Source: Bradyrhizobium sp. OK095 (lineage in GTDB: Bacteria > Pseudomonadota > Alphaproteobacteria > Rhizobiales > Xanthobacteraceae). From it: a stretch of 64,000 nt of DNA. The notes beneath the pieces were generated by a model. The model did not search any database, was not told where the DNA came from, and was given only the letters and a program-made list of their open reading frames with translations. The DNA is taken from assembly GCF_900109945.1 (NCBI RefSeq), contig NZ_FOBX01000001.1:930001-994000 (forward strand), written 5' to 3'. The position numbers and the translations under genes were made by a program. Of this stretch, positions 1 to 9,250 are shown in pieces. The first letter of the stretch is position 1. Every line of letters begins with the position of its first letter.

Positions 1-1
1 C

Positions 2-1123
2 GAGTACAAGGTCATGGGCCTGTCCTCCTACGGCAGCCCCGACTATCTGGACAAGTTCGCCAAGCTGTTGCGTCCGAACGGGATCAACTACGAGCTCGAT
101 CCCGAACTCGACAAGCGCCGGCGCGACGCGGACATCTACACCAGCGACTTTTCAACGCGGCAGGAGCGCATCTTCACCGAGAAGATGGAGGAGATTCTCG
201 GGCCGCGACGCTTGCGCGGCGCGCCGCTCGACCAGCGCATGACCAACATCGCAGCGAGCGGCCAGAAGCAGCTTGAGATCGTCACCACCGAAGTGATCCG
301 GTCGGCGATCGCCGAGACCGGCTGCGGCGATGTCTGCATCGCCGGCGGCGTCGGGCTGAACTGCAAGATGAACATGGAGATCGCGGCGGAGCCGTCTGTG
401 AAGCGTCTCTATGTTCCGCCGGTGCCGCACGATGCGGGCGTGGCGCTGGGCGCTGCGATGATGAAATGTGCGGAGGCGGGCCACACTATCTCGCCGCTGT
501 CTCACGCGTACTGGGGACCTGAATACTCCAACGATACGATCCGCGAGACGCTCGACAAGATCGGTGCGCGTTTCGAACTGCTCGACGATCCCGTGGCAAG
601 CTGCGTCACCGATCTGGCGGAGCAGAAGACGGTGGGCTGGTTCCAGGGGCGGATGGAGTACGGACCGCGCGCGCTCGGCAATCGCTCGATTCTGGCCGAT
701 CCTCGCCAGGCCAGCATGAAGGACCGCATCAACCTCACCATCAAATATCGCGAGGAATTCCGCCCGTTCTGCCCGTCGGTGCTGTACGAGCGCCAGGCCG
801 AGTATTTCGAGGACACGTTCGACGCGCCGTTCATGGTGGTCACGTTTCCGGTCAATGAGAAAGTGGCCGAGACCATGCCGGCGGTGGTCCATGTCGACAA
901 CACTGCGCGCATCCAGAGCGTCCATGCCGACAGCAATCCGCTCTATAGCCGCCTCATCGGCGAGTTCGCGAAAGCGACCTCGCTGCCGGTTCTGATCAAC
1001 ACCAGCCTCAACATCAACGAGCAGCCCACGGTGAATGCGCCGCTGGAGGCGCTACACACGTATTTCTGCTCGGGGCTCGATGTGTTGTATCTGGGCAACT
1101 ATCGGCTGTCGAAGTCGAGCTGA
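2..1123 (+). CDS. Carbamoyltransferase, NodU/CmcH family (5' end outside window)
   Basis: The reading frame is open from base 2 and already coding (EYKVMGLSSYG), so the true start lies before the window. The visible part covers the end of the N-terminal kinase-like (YrdC/Kae1-related) domain, with the glycine-rich CIAGGVGLNCKMN segment. It also covers the whole C-terminal carbamoyltransferase domain with the family hallmark WFQGRMEYGPRALGNRSIL. The family moves a carbamoyl group from carbamoyl phosphate to a hydroxyl on a sugar or antibiotic; NodU does this on Nod factors. The usual length is about 550-600 residues, so roughly a third is missing. The acceptor cannot be read from the sequence. 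The downstream GT-C-like membrane protein suggests a cell-surface glycan rather than a Nod factor, but this is inference. Confidence 0.9.
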   Translation, partial: EYKVMGLSSYGSPDYLDKFAKLLRPNGINYELDPELDKRRRDADIYTSDFSTRQERIFTEKMEEILGPRRLRGAPLDQRMTNIAASGQKQLEIVTTEVIRSAIAETGCGDVCIAGGVGLNCKMNMEIAAEPSVKRLYVPPVPHDAGVALGAAMMKCAEAGHTISPLSHAYWGPEYSNDTIRETLDKIGARFELLDDPVASCVTDLAEQKTVGWFQGRMEYGPRALGNRSILADPRQASMKDRINLTIKYREEFRPFCPSVLYERQAEYFEDTFDAPFMVVTFPVNEKVAETMPAVVHVDNTARIQSVHADSNPLYSRLIGEFAKATSLPVLINTSLNINEQPTVNAPLEALHTYFCSGLDVLYLGNYRLSKSS

Positions 1124-1493
1124 GTACAGGTGGCTTGGCGCCACATCGTCCCACAGAGCCCCGCGGCGAATGCGCGCGGCGCCTTGTCCCGTAGAAGATG
1201 CGGAGGACGAGTCGCGGGCCGGCAAAGATCTCCCATCTGCCGGACATGTGTAGGTTGGTGCGCTTCGCCCGCCGTCGCGAACGACGAGATTACGCTGCGC
1301 GATGACGCGTACCCGTTCTCAAGAGCCATGGTGGGTTTTGCAATCAGCGATAGATGTATTATGAACACACCTTTCTAGATGGATTTGGCTTCGGTTACCG
1401 GAGAAGTGGTCCTGCAATGAACAAGATATCCTCAGGCTCGCAGATCTGCGGCGCGCTTTGTGGTCGAAACCCGTCCGCCCGGTGGGGGCGTTG
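1124..1493. other. Intergenic stretch of 370 bp, no gene seen
   Basis: No convincing gene was found. There is a small hairpin (CGTCG-CGAA-CGACG, 1273-1286) inside a G+C-rich part that resembles decayed intergenic repeat. From about 1330 the DNA becomes more A+T-rich and may hold the promoter of the membrane protein that follows. No clean -35/-10 pair with normal spacing was identified. Confidence 0.4.
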
Positions 1494-3356
1494 ATGAAAT
1501 TTTCCAGCGTTGGCGAGCCTGAACGGACACCGGCGAAGTTGCGGTATTTGGCGATTTGCGCGTCCGTGGTCCCACTTTGGTTTCTGGGGACGTTCCTGCT
1601 CCTCACCCTCAGGAGCATTCCCGAGACTGATGATTTCTGCTTCTCCGACCAGGCGGGATTCTTCGAGACGGTAATTCAATGGTACAGGTACGTGGGAGGA
1701 CGTGTTGTTCCTCTCTCGCTTATGCAAATTCCCGCCAAGCTTGGCCGCGTCATTGGCGTCGACTATTTCAGCTTCTACGAGCTCTTCCTTTTGCTCCTGG
1801 CAGTCTGCTTTGTGTTGGCCATGCTGTTCGTGATGCGACGGTTATGGCCACACAAATCTAGGTCGGAGCAACTATTCTTCGGTTTCCTTTTCGCTGCCAT
1901 CCTGGTGTCGACCGCACCGAGCCCGCGGGAAATGCTGTACTGGCTGCCGGGAGTCACCTGCTACACGATTCCAGAAGCGCTGGTCATTTTGATCATCGCC
2001 GAACTCTCGGTTGCTCTTTTTGATCAGCGGCGCTTGGATGCGGCCACGATCTATTGGCTGGCCGCCGCCTGCGCCATTGCATCTCTGTGCAATGAATTTA
2101 CTCCCGTCTGGGTGTTGGGATGGATACTCGGGTCGTTCCTGCTGCGTTGGCTTACGCAAAGAGCCAATCTTCAGGCGTTGGAACACGCGATTTTGGCGTC
2201 GGTGACGGTTGCGACTGGGGCGGTGGTCCTGTTCGCACCGGGTAATGCTGTTCGACGAGCGCAGTATTCGGCCGGCGGCGCGCTTGAGCAGTCCCTCCAG
2301 CTGGCTGTCTCTGACTTTACTCAGTCGATCAACCACGTCTTTGCGGCTCCGGAGGTCATTATCTGGCTGGTCGGAGTTGCGGCGTTTTCACTGTCTAAGC
2401 CAGAGTGGCGACAGGCTCGGCTAGGACATTTGGTCGTCGTGAGTGTCTACTTGCTTTTCGGAGCGGCGCTCTGTGCCTACGTGGCTCACTTTATCGGCCG
2501 ATACTCTGCCGCGGAGAACCTGGCTTCTCGTGCTCGTAACGAGGTCGAGGGTCTGTTGATCGCGGGCCTGACTTTTTCGGTCTGCTTTGCTTCAAACTGG
2601 TTGGGTGCACGGATAAGGGACGTGTTACCCCGAACGCAGCCGCTCGGATCGGCGCTGGCAGCACTGATCGTCGTTGCGCTCAGCGGCGCGAGCTGGTGGG
2701 CTCTCTCCGATGGCGCAGCGGCTCAACGTCTCGGCCGTGATCGCGCATCCGTCGGACCTTTTTGGCTGGCGAGCATGGCGCGCCACGCTCGCTTGTCGCT
2801 GCCGGGCGACAAAGACGTCCTGGTTTCACCGCTTCTCGTATTTCCGCCCTTGTTGGCAAATCAGGATCTTGTTGAGAACCCGGACAGGCTGCCGAACGAT
2901 TGCATAGCGCGGTTCTATGGAAAGCAGACAGTTCGTTTGAGGATTGAACCGCCGACTGAGTTCCTGGCGGCGTTCTCGAGATTTCTGCCGGGCCTTCAAC
3001 GCAACATTGGGCAAATGCCTGCCGGTGAGATCCGGCTTTCGGACCTGAACAATCGTTCGATCGAGGTGCCGCAGACACTTGTCCAGGGGCCGAACCTCTC
3101 AACGCCTTGGGGATCGATGCGACTCGTCAGGGAAGGAGCACTGATGCAATTTGATCTCGACCGTCTCCCCGCGAGTGTATGCGTTCCGCTCTACCGCGGC
3201 TTGGGAGATATTCGAGGCATTGACAAGATTGAGCCAACCTCGCTTGCGGCGGGCTTCGAGGATGCGCCGGTCTCCGAGGAGAGCGCAGTTAAAGCCTGCT
3301 CGCTGCGAACCGAATTCATCAGGTTCCTGGTTTCAGCGCCCGCGGGCGATCGGTGA
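1494..3356 (+). CDS. Polytopic membrane protein, DUF6056/GT-C-like
   Basis: A 620-residue protein with a first membrane helix near the N terminus, followed by PETDDFCFSDQ. An acidic pair just after helix 1 is the arrangement of GT-C-type lipid-linked glycosyltransferases and of DUF6056 proteins. About ten hydrophobic segments fill residues 20-420, and a soluble C-terminal domain of about 200 residues follows. I chose ATG 1494 because a G-rich stretch (GGTGGGGG) lies 6-13 bases upstream; an in-frame TTG at 1458 would add 12 residues. G+C is visibly lower than in neighbouring genes, which is common for horizontally variable surface-polysaccharide genes. It sits just after the carbamoyltransferase, so a shared role in surface glycan decoration is plausible. 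The substrate is unknown. It converges with the ligase gene at 3412. Confidence 0.7.
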   Translation: MKFSSVGEPERTPAKLRYLAICASVVPLWFLGTFLLLTLRSIPETDDFCFSDQAGFFETVIQWYRYVGGRVVPLSLMQIPAKLGRVIGVDYFSFYELFLLLLAVCFVLAMLFVMRRLWPHKSRSEQLFFGFLFAAILVSTAPSPREMLYWLPGVTCYTIPEALVILIIAELSVALFDQRRLDAATIYWLAAACAIASLCNEFTPVWVLGWILGSFLLRWLTQRANLQALEHAILASVTVATGAVVLFAPGNAVRRAQYSAGGALEQSLQLAVSDFTQSINHVFAAPEVIIWLVGVAAFSLSKPEWRQARLGHLVVVSVYLLFGAALCAYVAHFIGRYSAAENLASRARNEVEGLLIAGLTFSVCFASNWLGARIRDVLPRTQPLGSALAALIVVALSGASWWALSDGAAAQRLGRDRASVGPFWLASMARHARLSLPGDKDVLVSPLLVFPPLLANQDLVENPDRLPNDCIARFYGKQTVRLRIEPPTEFLAAFSRFLPGLQRNIGQMPAGEIRLSDLNNRSIEVPQTLVQGPNLSTPWGSMRLVREGALMQFDLDRLPASVCVPLYRGLGDIRGIDKIEPTSLAAGFEDAPVSEESAVKACSLRTEFIRFLVSAPAGDR

Positions 3357-3411
3357 TTTTTAGTTGTCCTTGCGATCGCAATCGCCTGCTCGGCGAGTCG
3401 GAACTCTTTCC

Positions 3412-4635
3412 CTACCGCTCGTCCGCGATCACCTTGCCGTCGTTCGGCAGTGCCCCGGGGCGGACCAGTTCGACGCTCCCGCCGAGTTTCGTCACCACGC
3501 GCAAGCTGGCGGCGATCTCTTCGCGCAGCGCATCGCCTGAAGTGCCCGTCTCGGCTTTCAGCGTCATCGCGTCGGTCTCGCCCTGGCGGGTGACGACGAG
3601 GCGCAGGCGGCCGAGCGCGGGATGGCGCTTGCCGATCTCGGCGATCTGCTCGGGGCGGACGAACATGCCCTTGACCTTGGTGGTCTGGTCGGCGCGGCCC
3701 ATCCAGCCCTTGATGCGCATGTTGGTGCGACCGCAACGGCTCGGACCCGGCAGCGCGGCTGTGAGGTCGCCGAGCGCGAGGCGAATCCAGGGATGGTGCG
3801 GATCGAGCGAGGTGACGACGATCTCGCCGACGTCGCCCGGCGCCACGGGATCGCCGGTGCCGGGCTTGACGATCTCCATGATCAGATCCTCGTTCACGAC
3901 CATGCCGTCGCGCGCCTCGGTCTCGAAGGCGATGAGGCCGAGATCGGCGGTGCCGAAGGCCTGATAGGCGTCGATGCCGCGCGCCTTGATCTCGGCCTGG
4001 AGCGAGGGCGGGAACGCCGCACCCGAAACCAGCGCGCGCTTGATCGACGAGATGTCGCGGCCTGCGGCTGCCGCGGCGTCGAGCAGGATCTTCAAAAAGT
4101 CCGGCGTGCCGCTGTAGCCGACCGGACGATAGGCCTCGATCAGCTCGAATTGCTGCTCGGCATTGCCGGGCCCGGCCGGGATCACCGCGCAGCCGAGCGC
4201 GCGCGCCGACGCATCGAAGATGAAGCCGCCGGGGGTGAGGTGGTAGCTGAAGGTGTTGAGCACGATGTCATTGGGCCGGAACCCGGCCGCGAACAGCGCT
4301 CGCGCACCGCGCCAGGGATCGGCCTGCCGGCCCTCCGGCTCGAAGATCGGCCCCGGTGAGGTGAACAGGCGGGCGAACGAGCCGGGAGCCGCTGCCACCA
4401 AGCCGCCGAAGGGCGCTGAGGCCTTGTGCAGTGCCGGAAGCTCCGATTTGCGCAGCACCGGCAGGCCCGCCAGTGCCGCCCTGGAGGTCACCGAGGCGGG
4501 ATCGAGCCCCCTCAGCCGCTCGGCATAGGCTGGCGCGGTCATCGCGCCACGCAGCACGTCCGGCAGGCGGGAGAACAGATCGGCCTCGCGCGCGGCCTGT
4601 TCGCGCGTCTCGCGGGCGTCGTAATGGGCGGTCAT
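3412..4635 (-). CDS. Phenylacetate-CoA ligase-like AMP-forming enzyme
   Basis: A 407-residue member of the ANL superfamily closest in layout to PaaK. There is a PaaK-like N-terminal helix region, the YSGTPDFLKILLD core, SGAAFPPSLQ and the adenine-site loop AFGTADLGL. A C-terminal domain with GRADQTTKVKGMFV ends in LPNDGKVI. The phosphate-binding A3 loop, normally SSGTTG-like, is here TSPGPIFEPEG, so ATP binding may differ from classic PaaK. The family activates aromatic acids to CoA thioesters through an acyl-adenylate. It is divergent from the AGE epimerase at 4722 and lies on the same strand as the nearby Liv operon, which carries a second ligase. This hints at uptake and activation of an aromatic or fatty acid, but the substrate is not readable. 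Confidence 0.85.
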   Translation of the reverse strand: MTAHYDARETREQAAREADLFSRLPDVLRGAMTAPAYAERLRGLDPASVTSRAALAGLPVLRKSELPALHKASAPFGGLVAAAPGSFARLFTSPGPIFEPEGRQADPWRGARALFAAGFRPNDIVLNTFSYHLTPGGFIFDASARALGCAVIPAGPGNAEQQFELIEAYRPVGYSGTPDFLKILLDAAAAAGRDISSIKRALVSGAAFPPSLQAEIKARGIDAYQAFGTADLGLIAFETEARDGMVVNEDLIMEIVKPGTGDPVAPGDVGEIVVTSLDPHHPWIRLALGDLTAALPGPSRCGRTNMRIKGWMGRADQTTKVKGMFVRPEQIAEIGKRHPALGRLRLVVTRQGETDAMTLKAETGTSGDALREEIAASLRVVTKLGGSVELVRPGALPNDGKVIADER

Positions 4636-4721
4636 GGCTGATCTTTCCCGGTTGGCATCCGTTGCGCGCTGCCGCCGTCATGGGTATCAGACGGTCCTGG
4701 GCGAGGCTCGAAGAGGACGCG

Positions 4722-5861
4722 ATGGCGGACGATGGAATGATTGCGGCAGACGTCGTTGCGCGCCTGAAGCGCCGCATGATCGACGAGGCGCTGCCGCTGT
4801 GGTCGACCGTCGGCTGGGACCATGCCGCAGGCGGCTTCATCGACCGATTGCACGCCGACGGCACGGCGGATGCGGCCGCGCCGCGGCGCGTGTTTGTGCA
4901 GGCCCGCCAGATTTGGTGCTACGCCAAGGCGGCGCAGATGGGCTGGTACCCCGAAGGCCGCGCCATCGCGCTGAAGGGGCTGGAGCATCTGCTCAGCAAA
5001 GCGAAGGCGCCCGACGGCAAGCCCGGCTATGTGCACCGGCTGACGCCGGAGGGGGCGGTGCTGGACGGCCGGCGTGATGCCTACGACCACGCCTTCATTC
5101 TGTTTGCGCTGGCGACCGTCTATGCACTCGACCAGGACGCGCAAATCCGCGCCGAGATCGACGCGCTGCTCGCCTTCCTCGACGGCCATCTGCGCTCGCC
5201 GCATGGCGGCGTCCACGAGGGCCTGCCGGTGTCGCTGCCGCGGCGGCAGAACCCGCATATGCATCTGTTCGAGGCGATGATCGCGTGTTTCGACGCGACC
5301 CACGATCTGTCGTTCCAGAATCGCGCCGGCGAGTTCTTCGCGCTGTTCCTCGCCAACCTCTACGACAAGCAGAAGCGCATCCTCACCGAGTACTTCGAAG
5401 AGGACTGGTCGAAGATCGAGCCGGTCAGCGTCGAGGCCGGCCATCAGGCGGAATGGGTGTGGCTGTTGAAGGGATTTGAACGCATCACGGGATGCCCGAC
5501 CGGGCAGCGCCGCGCCGAGCTGCTTGCGACTGCACTGCGCTATCGCGACGAGGCCACCGGCTGTCTCACGGATGAGGGCGATGCTGCCGGCAACATCCGT
5601 CGCAGCACGCGCCGGCTGTGGCCGCAGACCGAGATGGCGAAGGCGTGGATCGCGCAAGCCGAATCCGGGGAGGCGGGCGCGGCGGATGAGGCGCGCGCGG
5701 CGCTGGTGCGGCTCGAACGGCATTATCTCAGCCATCCCGTCAAGGGCGGCTGGTACGACCAGTTCGATCGCGACGGCAAATCGCTGGTCGACACCATTCC
5801 TGCGTCGTCGTTCTATCATGTTCTCTGCGCAGTCACGGAAGCGGAGCAGGTTTTGGATTAG
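4722..5861 (+). CDS. AGE-family epimerase/isomerase
   Basis: A 379-residue protein with the all-alpha (alpha/alpha)6-barrel pattern of N-acylglucosamine 2-epimerases and YihS-type aldose-ketose isomerases. Helices are repeated and contain conserved His-bearing segments (YDHAFILFAL, EAGHQAEWVWLL) and a late RRLWPQTEMAKAW segment. Such enzymes interconvert mannose, glucose and fructose or N-acyl sugars in the cytoplasm. ATG 4722 is chosen because AAGAGGA lies just upstream and because the family is normally about 380-410 residues. The open frame runs further upstream but there overlaps the divergent ligase. It ends four bases into the convergent livF gene. The exact sugar is not determinable. 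Confidence 0.88.
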   Translation: MADDGMIAADVVARLKRRMIDEALPLWSTVGWDHAAGGFIDRLHADGTADAAAPRRVFVQARQIWCYAKAAQMGWYPEGRAIALKGLEHLLSKAKAPDGKPGYVHRLTPEGAVLDGRRDAYDHAFILFALATVYALDQDAQIRAEIDALLAFLDGHLRSPHGGVHEGLPVSLPRRQNPHMHLFEAMIACFDATHDLSFQNRAGEFFALFLANLYDKQKRILTEYFEEDWSKIEPVSVEAGHQAEWVWLLKGFERITGCPTGQRRAELLATALRYRDEATGCLTDEGDAAGNIRRSTRRLWPQTEMAKAWIAQAESGEAGAADEARAALVRLERHYLSHPVKGGWYDQFDRDGKSLVDTIPASSFYHVLCAVTEAEQVLD

Positions 5862-6697
5862 AGCCAGCGCTTGCGACGCTTGAAGCTCTTGAGGTTCTTG
5901 AAACTCTTGCGCTGGTCGCCGGCGCCGCCGAGGTAGAATTCCTTGACGTCCTCGTTGTCGCGCAATTCGTCGGCGGTGCCGTCGAGCACGACCTTGCCCT
6001 GCTCCATGATGTAGCCGTGGCTCGCCACCGACAGCGCAGCGCGCGCGTTCTGCTCGACCAGCAGGATGGTGACGCCGAGATCGCGGTTGATCTTCTGGAT
6101 GATCGAGAACACCTCTTTCACCAGCAGCGGCGACAGGCCCATCGACGGCTCGTCCATCAGGATCATCTTAGGGCGCGCCATCAGCGCGCGGCCGATCGCG
6201 AGCATCTGCTGCTCGCCGCCGGAGAGATAGCCGGCCAACCCTGTGCGCTCCTTCAGGCGCGGGAAATAGTTGAAGACCATATCGAGGTCGGCATCGACCC
6301 CGCGGTCCCTGCGGGTGAAGGCGCCGAGCTTGAGGTTCTCAAGCGACGTCATGTCGGCGATGATGCGCCTGCCCTCCATCACCTGGAAGATGCCGCGTCG
6401 GACGATCTTGTCGGGATCGATGCCGTTGATCCGCTCGCCCTCGAACAGGATCTCGCCGCGCGTGACCTCGCCATCCTCGGTCTTGAGCAGCCCCGAGATC
6501 GCCTTCAGCGTCGTCGACTTGCCGGCGCCGTTGGCGCCGAGCAGCGCGACGATCGCGCCCTTGGGGACGTCGAGGCTCAGGCCGCGCAGCACAAGAATGA
6601 CGTCGTCATAGACGACCTCGATGTTGCGTACGGCGAGGAGGGGCGGCGCGGGCACGATGGTTGGCGAGGGACGCTCGATCTGAGCCGCTTCACTCAT
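5858..6697 (-). CDS. livF: HAAT-type ABC transporter ATP-binding protein LivF
   Basis: A 279-residue ATPase with Walker A GANGAGKST, signature YLSGGEQQMLAIGRAL, Walker B MILMDEPSMGLSP and switch-region histidine-equivalent LVEQNAR. The VMEGRRIIADMTSLENL segment is typical of LivF. It powers import together with LivG, LivH and LivM in the same minus-strand cluster. It is the last gene transcribed, 146 bp after the binding-protein gene, with an intergenic repeat in between. The C terminus carries an extra strongly basic tail (KSFKRRKRWL) beyond the usual end of LivF. Substrate specificity lies in the binding protein, not here. Confidence 0.93.
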   Translation of the reverse strand: MSEAAQIERPSPTIVPAPPLLAVRNIEVVYDDVILVLRGLSLDVPKGAIVALLGANGAGKSTTLKAISGLLKTEDGEVTRGEILFEGERINGIDPDKIVRRGIFQVMEGRRIIADMTSLENLKLGAFTRRDRGVDADLDMVFNYFPRLKERTGLAGYLSGGEQQMLAIGRALMARPKMILMDEPSMGLSPLLVKEVFSIIQKINRDLGVTILLVEQNARAALSVASHGYIMEQGKVVLDGTADELRDNEDVKEFYLGGAGDQRKSFKNLKSFKRRKRWL

Positions 6698-6717
6698 GGT
6701 TAGTTACTTTCTCGATG

Positions 6718-6821
6718 TCGTCACCCGCGAAGGCGGGTGACCCAGTATTCCAGAGACGCCGGAGATTCATCGAGAAGCCGCGGCGTACTGGATCCCCCGC
6801 TTTCGCGGGGGATGACAGTGG
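6718..6821. repeat. Mosaic palindromic intergenic repeat
   Basis: It contains two perfect hairpins. The first is TCACCCGC-GAAG-GCGGGTGA at 6721-6740. The second is ATCCCCCGC-TTTC-GCGGGGGAT at 6792-6813. Between them are CCAGTA and its complement TACTGG, so the whole unit can fold into one structure. Such units are scattered between genes in Bradyrhizobium-type genomes. Here it separates the binding-protein gene from livF and could protect or attenuate the upstream mRNA. Confidence 0.75.
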
Positions 6822-6843
6822 CGCGTGGGGTGAAAGCGAGCGC

Positions 6844-8127
6844 TCACCAGCCCAGCAGTTCCGGCTTGCGCGGCAGCTCGACGGTCTTGACCTTCTCGAG
6901 CTTGATGGTGCCCTTGGCCATGAGGTCGTTGAGGTCGCCGTCGGTCGCGCCCGCGATCTTGGTGCGATAGAGGTCGACCTTCAGCGTGCCGCGGTGGTCC
7001 TTGTCGGTCCAGGTCGAGGGATTGCAGACACCTTCCATGCCAGCCGGCACCCAATCCTTCTTCTGGTAAAAGCCCTTCACGACGTTGTCGCCGGCGGCGC
7101 CGCCGTTCTTGGCGGCCCAGTCGAGCGCTTCCTTCATGTAGAGCGCCGAGCAGACGGCCGCGATGTAGTGCACGGGCCGATAGACCTTGCCGGTGGGATC
7201 GGACATCTTGGAGATCTCCATCACCGTCTTCATGCCGGGCGCATTGCCGCCCCAGCTCACGGCGGTGCGCAGCGGGAAGATCACGCCGTCGGCCGCATCG
7301 CCCGCGGTCTTGGCGGCGTTCTCGTCCATGCCCCAGACATTGCCCATGAACTGGATGTCGACGCCGGCGGTCTTGCAGGCCTTCATCACCGAGATGTTGG
7401 AGGCCGCGGTGTTGCCGAGATAGGCGTAATTGGCGCCCGACGATTTGAGGCTCAGGCACTGCGCGCTGTAGTCACCCGGCGCCAGCGCGAACACCAGCGG
7501 CGGCAGCACCTCGAAGCCGAGCTCCGTCGCCATGGCTTCGCCGGCGGCCTTCGGCGCGTTCGGATAGGGGTGGTTGGCGCCCATGTGCACGAATTTCGCC
7601 TTGCCCGGCTTGCCCTTGGCCTTCCAGTCTTCGGCCGCCCATATCAGCATCGCGCGCAGCGAGTCCGAATAGCTCGGGCCGTAGAAGAAATTGTAAGGCG
7701 CGGGCTTGGCCTTGCCGCTGACGCCTTCGGGGTCGGTCAGGGCTGCGGCGTAGGAGCCGGAGAGATCGGGAATCTTGTCCTGGGCGAGGAAGCCGGTGAG
7801 TGCCTCGGTGTCAGCGGTACCCCAGCCCATGATCGCTGCGACCTTAGAGTCCGGCGCCGACCACTTCTTGTACAACGCGATCGCCTTTGGCACTTGGTAG
7901 CCGTAATCGTTGGTGTCGACGCTGAGCTGCTTGCCGCCGACGCCGCCGTTCTTGTTGACCCAGGCGAAGGTGTCCGCGACTGCCTGGCCGTAGGGCGTGC
8001 CGACATCGGAGGTGCCGCCGGAATAGTCGGCGAGATGGCCGATTGCGATCTGTGCCTGCGCGCTCGCCGAGACGACCGCGATTGCCAGCACGAGCGATGC
8101 GGTGCTCAAAAGGGATTTTGTCTTCAT
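6844..8127 (-). CDS. Periplasmic substrate-binding protein of Liv-type ABC transporter
   Basis: A 427-residue type I periplasmic binding protein (Peripla_BP_6). The Sec signal peptide ends near ASAQAQ, followed by the typical opening IAIGHLADYSGGTSDVGTPYG. The two-lobe pattern follows with GWGTADTEALTGFLAQDKIP and YLGNTAASNISVMKACKTAG. It belongs to the longer subgroup often paired with acyl-CoA ligase genes in alphaproteobacteria and linked there to aromatic acids. Ligand identity is inference only. It is transcribed after livM (46-bp gap) and before livF. A good Shine-Dalgarno (GGAGGAGGCAACC on the minus strand) precedes the ATG. Confidence 0.92.
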   Translation of the reverse strand: MKTKSLLSTASLVLAIAVVSASAQAQIAIGHLADYSGGTSDVGTPYGQAVADTFAWVNKNGGVGGKQLSVDTNDYGYQVPKAIALYKKWSAPDSKVAAIMGWGTADTEALTGFLAQDKIPDLSGSYAAALTDPEGVSGKAKPAPYNFFYGPSYSDSLRAMLIWAAEDWKAKGKPGKAKFVHMGANHPYPNAPKAAGEAMATELGFEVLPPLVFALAPGDYSAQCLSLKSSGANYAYLGNTAASNISVMKACKTAGVDIQFMGNVWGMDENAAKTAGDAADGVIFPLRTAVSWGGNAPGMKTVMEISKMSDPTGKVYRPVHYIAAVCSALYMKEALDWAAKNGGAAGDNVVKGFYQKKDWVPAGMEGVCNPSTWTDKDHRGTLKVDLYRTKIAGATDGDLNDLMAKGTIKLEKVKTVELPRKPELLGW

Positions 8128-8173
8128 TGGTTGCCTCCTCCTGTTTATTTGTTGGTTAGAGAGTTGCCCGCGC

Positions 8174-9247
8174 TCAGTGCGAGAACGGGTAGAGTTTCCA
8201 GTACGTCTTGATCTGCCGCCAGCGATGCGCGAGCCCGTCAGGCTCGAACATCAGGAACGCGATGATGATCACTCCGATCGCGATCTCGCGCAGGAAGGTG
8301 ATGTTGGTGTTGAGCGACAGCGCCTTGTCGATCGCACCGCCCTTCAAATAATGGCTGATGAGCTCCATCGTCTCCGGCAGCAGCACCACGAAGGCGGTGC
8401 CCATCAAGGTGCCCATGATCGAGCCCGTGCCTCCGATGATGATCATGGCCAGGAAAAGGATCGAGCGCTCGATGCCAAAGCCTTCCTGCGACACAACGAG
8501 CTGGTAATGGGCATAGAGCGCGCCGGCGATGCCGGCGAAGAAGGCGGCGAGTCCAAACGACAGCGTGCGGTATTTGGTGAGGTTGATGCCCATGATCTCC
8601 GCCGAGAGATAATGGTCGCGGATCGCCACCAGCGCGCGGCCGTCGCGCGTGCGCATCAGATTGGTGACGAGGATGTAGCTCGCGATGACATAGGCCAGCA
8701 CGACGTAGAAATATTGCCTGTCGCCGCGCAAGCTGTAGCCGAAGATCGAGAACGGGTTTGCGCTCGCCGGCACCGAGCCGCCGGTGAACCATTCCGCGCG
8801 CGAGAAGAAGTCGAGCAGGATGTATTGCGCGGCGAGCGTGGCGATGACGAGATAGAGCCCCTTCAGCCGCGCCGCGGGGATGCCGAACACCAGCCCGACC
8901 AGCGCGGTGACGATTCCCGCCAGCGGGATCGCGAAGAACACCGGGATCGGTGCGTTGTTGGAGATGTAGGCCGAGGTGAAGGCGCCAAGCAGGAAGAAGG
9001 CGGCGTGCCCGATCGAGATCTGGCCGGTGAAGCCGACCAGGATGTTGAGCCCGAGCGCGGCGATCGAGAAGATGCCGATCTGGATCAGGATGCTGAGCCA
9101 GTAACCGCCGAGGAATTGCGGCACGAGGCAGAGCAGCAGCACGCCTGTTATCGCGAAGTTGCGGCTGGTCGTGGTCGGGAAGATCGTGGTGTCGGCCGCG
9201 TAGGAGGTGCGGAAGTCACCAGCAGGGATGAGGGCAGGGCCGGCCAT
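8174..9247 (-). CDS. livM: HAAT-type ABC transporter permease LivM
   Basis: A 357-residue inner-membrane permease with about nine hydrophobic segments. It carries the family signature LGLNILVGFTGQISIGHAAFF near residues 60-85 and the cytoplasmic coupling region RALVAIRDHYLSAEIMGINLTKYR. The family end LFEPDGLAHRWRQIKTYW is also present. An N-terminal extension of about 35 residues precedes the first helix. It starts 3 bp after the livH stop codon on the same strand, so the two are translated together. Confidence 0.93.
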   Translation of the reverse strand: MAGPALIPAGDFRTSYAADTTIFPTTTSRNFAITGVLLLCLVPQFLGGYWLSILIQIGIFSIAALGLNILVGFTGQISIGHAAFFLLGAFTSAYISNNAPIPVFFAIPLAGIVTALVGLVFGIPAARLKGLYLVIATLAAQYILLDFFSRAEWFTGGSVPASANPFSIFGYSLRGDRQYFYVVLAYVIASYILVTNLMRTRDGRALVAIRDHYLSAEIMGINLTKYRTLSFGLAAFFAGIAGALYAHYQLVVSQEGFGIERSILFLAMIIIGGTGSIMGTLMGTAFVVLLPETMELISHYLKGGAIDKALSLNTNITFLREIAIGVIIIAFLMFEPDGLAHRWRQIKTYWKLYPFSH

Positions 9248-9250
9248 GGG

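Noticed and set aside
2..1123. Reading the carbamoyltransferase as the nodulation gene nodU
   Set aside because: No nod box or other nod genes nearby, and the family includes many non-symbiotic carbamoyltransferases.
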